From positions 1 to 48,218 of the forward strand of contig NZ_JACBYP010000061.1 in assembly GCF_018982965.1 (NCBI RefSeq): a stretch of DNA of 48,218 nt, in the 5' to 3' direction. This stretch comes from Streptomyces mayonensis. Lineage in GTDB: Bacteria > Actinomycetota > Actinomycetes > Streptomycetales > Streptomycetaceae. The translations under genes and the position numbers were made by a program. Shown here one piece after another: positions 47,954 through 48,218 of the stretch (positions are counted from its first letter, which is position 1; each line of letters starts with the position of its first letter). The notes beneath the pieces were generated by a model. It did not search any database and was not told where the DNA came from. It saw nothing but the letters and a program-made list of their open reading frames with translations.

Positions 47954-48218
47954 TTGGACGTGACCCGGAACCAGGTCTCCGAGCTGCACGGGATCCGTGC
48001 GCAGGCGCTGGCGGGACCGAGTGAGAAGGCGACGGCGGCGCAGCACGCCAAGGGGAAGCTGACGGCTCGTGAGCGTATCGAGCTGCTGCTGGACCCGGAT
48101 TCGTTCCGGGAGGTGGAGCAGTTGCGGCGGCACCGGGCGATGGGGTTCGGTCTGGAGGCGAAGAGGCCGTACACGGACGGTGTGGTCACGGGGTGGGGGA
48201 CGGTGGAGGGCCGTACGG
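47954..48218 (+). CDS. Acyl-CoA carboxylase beta subunit, 5' part
   Basis: Partial gene running off the right edge; 88 codons are present. The N-terminal signature of AccB/PccB-type carboxyltransferase subunits is clear: AAQHAKGKLTARERIELLLD, RHRAMGFGLEAKRPYTDGV and VTGWGTVEGR. The full protein makes malonyl-CoA or methylmalonyl-CoA by carboxyl transfer from biotin. TTG 47954 with GAGAGG six bases upstream is the likely start; GTG 47960 is an alternative. Clusters often carry their own copy to raise extender supply, and this one needs both malonyl and methylmalonyl units. Codon use in the visible part has more G/T-ending codons than most genes here. The acyl preference cannot be judged from this fragment. 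Confidence 0.9.
   Translation, partial: MDVTRNQVSELHGIRAQALAGPSEKATAAQHAKGKLTARERIELLLDPDSFREVEQLRRHRAMGFGLEAKRPYTDGVVTGWGTVEGRT

Overview
The window is very G+C-rich with strong G/C third-codon bias, polyketide, SARP and TetR genes and GTG/ATG starts behind GGAGG-type ribosome sites, so it comes from an actinomycete, most likely a Streptomyces. Almost all of it is one secondary-metabolite gene cluster, cut at both ends by the window edges. I saw no tRNA, rRNA, CRISPR array, insertion sequence or glycosyltransferase.

Layout. (1) 1-2171: the 3' end of a modular type I PKS gene (KR-ACP-docking tail) and a type II thioesterase. (2) 2219-6275: two TetR regulators, a 65-residue membrane protein and an MFS exporter. 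(3) 6551-10275: a flavin reductase, an ActIII-like ketoreductase, a two-domain aromatase/cyclase and an ActIV-like metallo-beta-lactamase-fold cyclase. (4) 10548-16173: a second exporter, a hemerythrin-like protein, an MDR reductase, an SDR and an APH-like kinase. (5) 16252-20371 (minus): the type II core operon AT, KS-alpha, chain-length factor, ACP. (6) 20706-29008: tailoring oxidoreductases (GMC, LLM, SDR, ABM monooxygenase, class A flavin monooxygenase, NmrA-like), two SnoaL-like proteins and a TetR regulator. (7) 29156-30055: a SARP activator divergent from two type I PKS genes at 30440-42518, the second ending in a thioester reductase. (8) 42558-48218: a second copy of the first TetR/promoter cassette, a siderophore-interacting-protein-like flavoreductase, a large SARP-ATPase, a third SnoaL-like protein and the start of an acyl-CoA carboxylase beta subunit.

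How it fits together. The type II set (KS/CLF/ACP, C9 ketoreductase, didomain aromatase, MBL-fold cyclase, ABM oxygenase, flavin reductase, MDR reductase) matches the toolkit for benzoisochromanequinone-type (actinorhodin-like) aromatic polyketides. Alongside it runs a modular type I line whose docking ends suggest the order upstream PKS, PKS at 30440, PKS at 35964, with reductive release. Catalytic-residue reading predicts that the first complete module adds malonate and leaves a ketone, and the last adds methylmalonate, keeps a hydroxyl and releases an aldehyde or alcohol. How the aromatic and modular halves are joined is not visible here; I do not recognise the product.

Most notable: the type I/type II hybrid design with reductive release, dead KR and DH domains that define the side chain, a chain-length factor with Ala at the usual Gln site, a duplicated TetR-plus-promoter cassette bracketing the cluster, and a SARP-ATPase with a degenerate cyclase-like domain.
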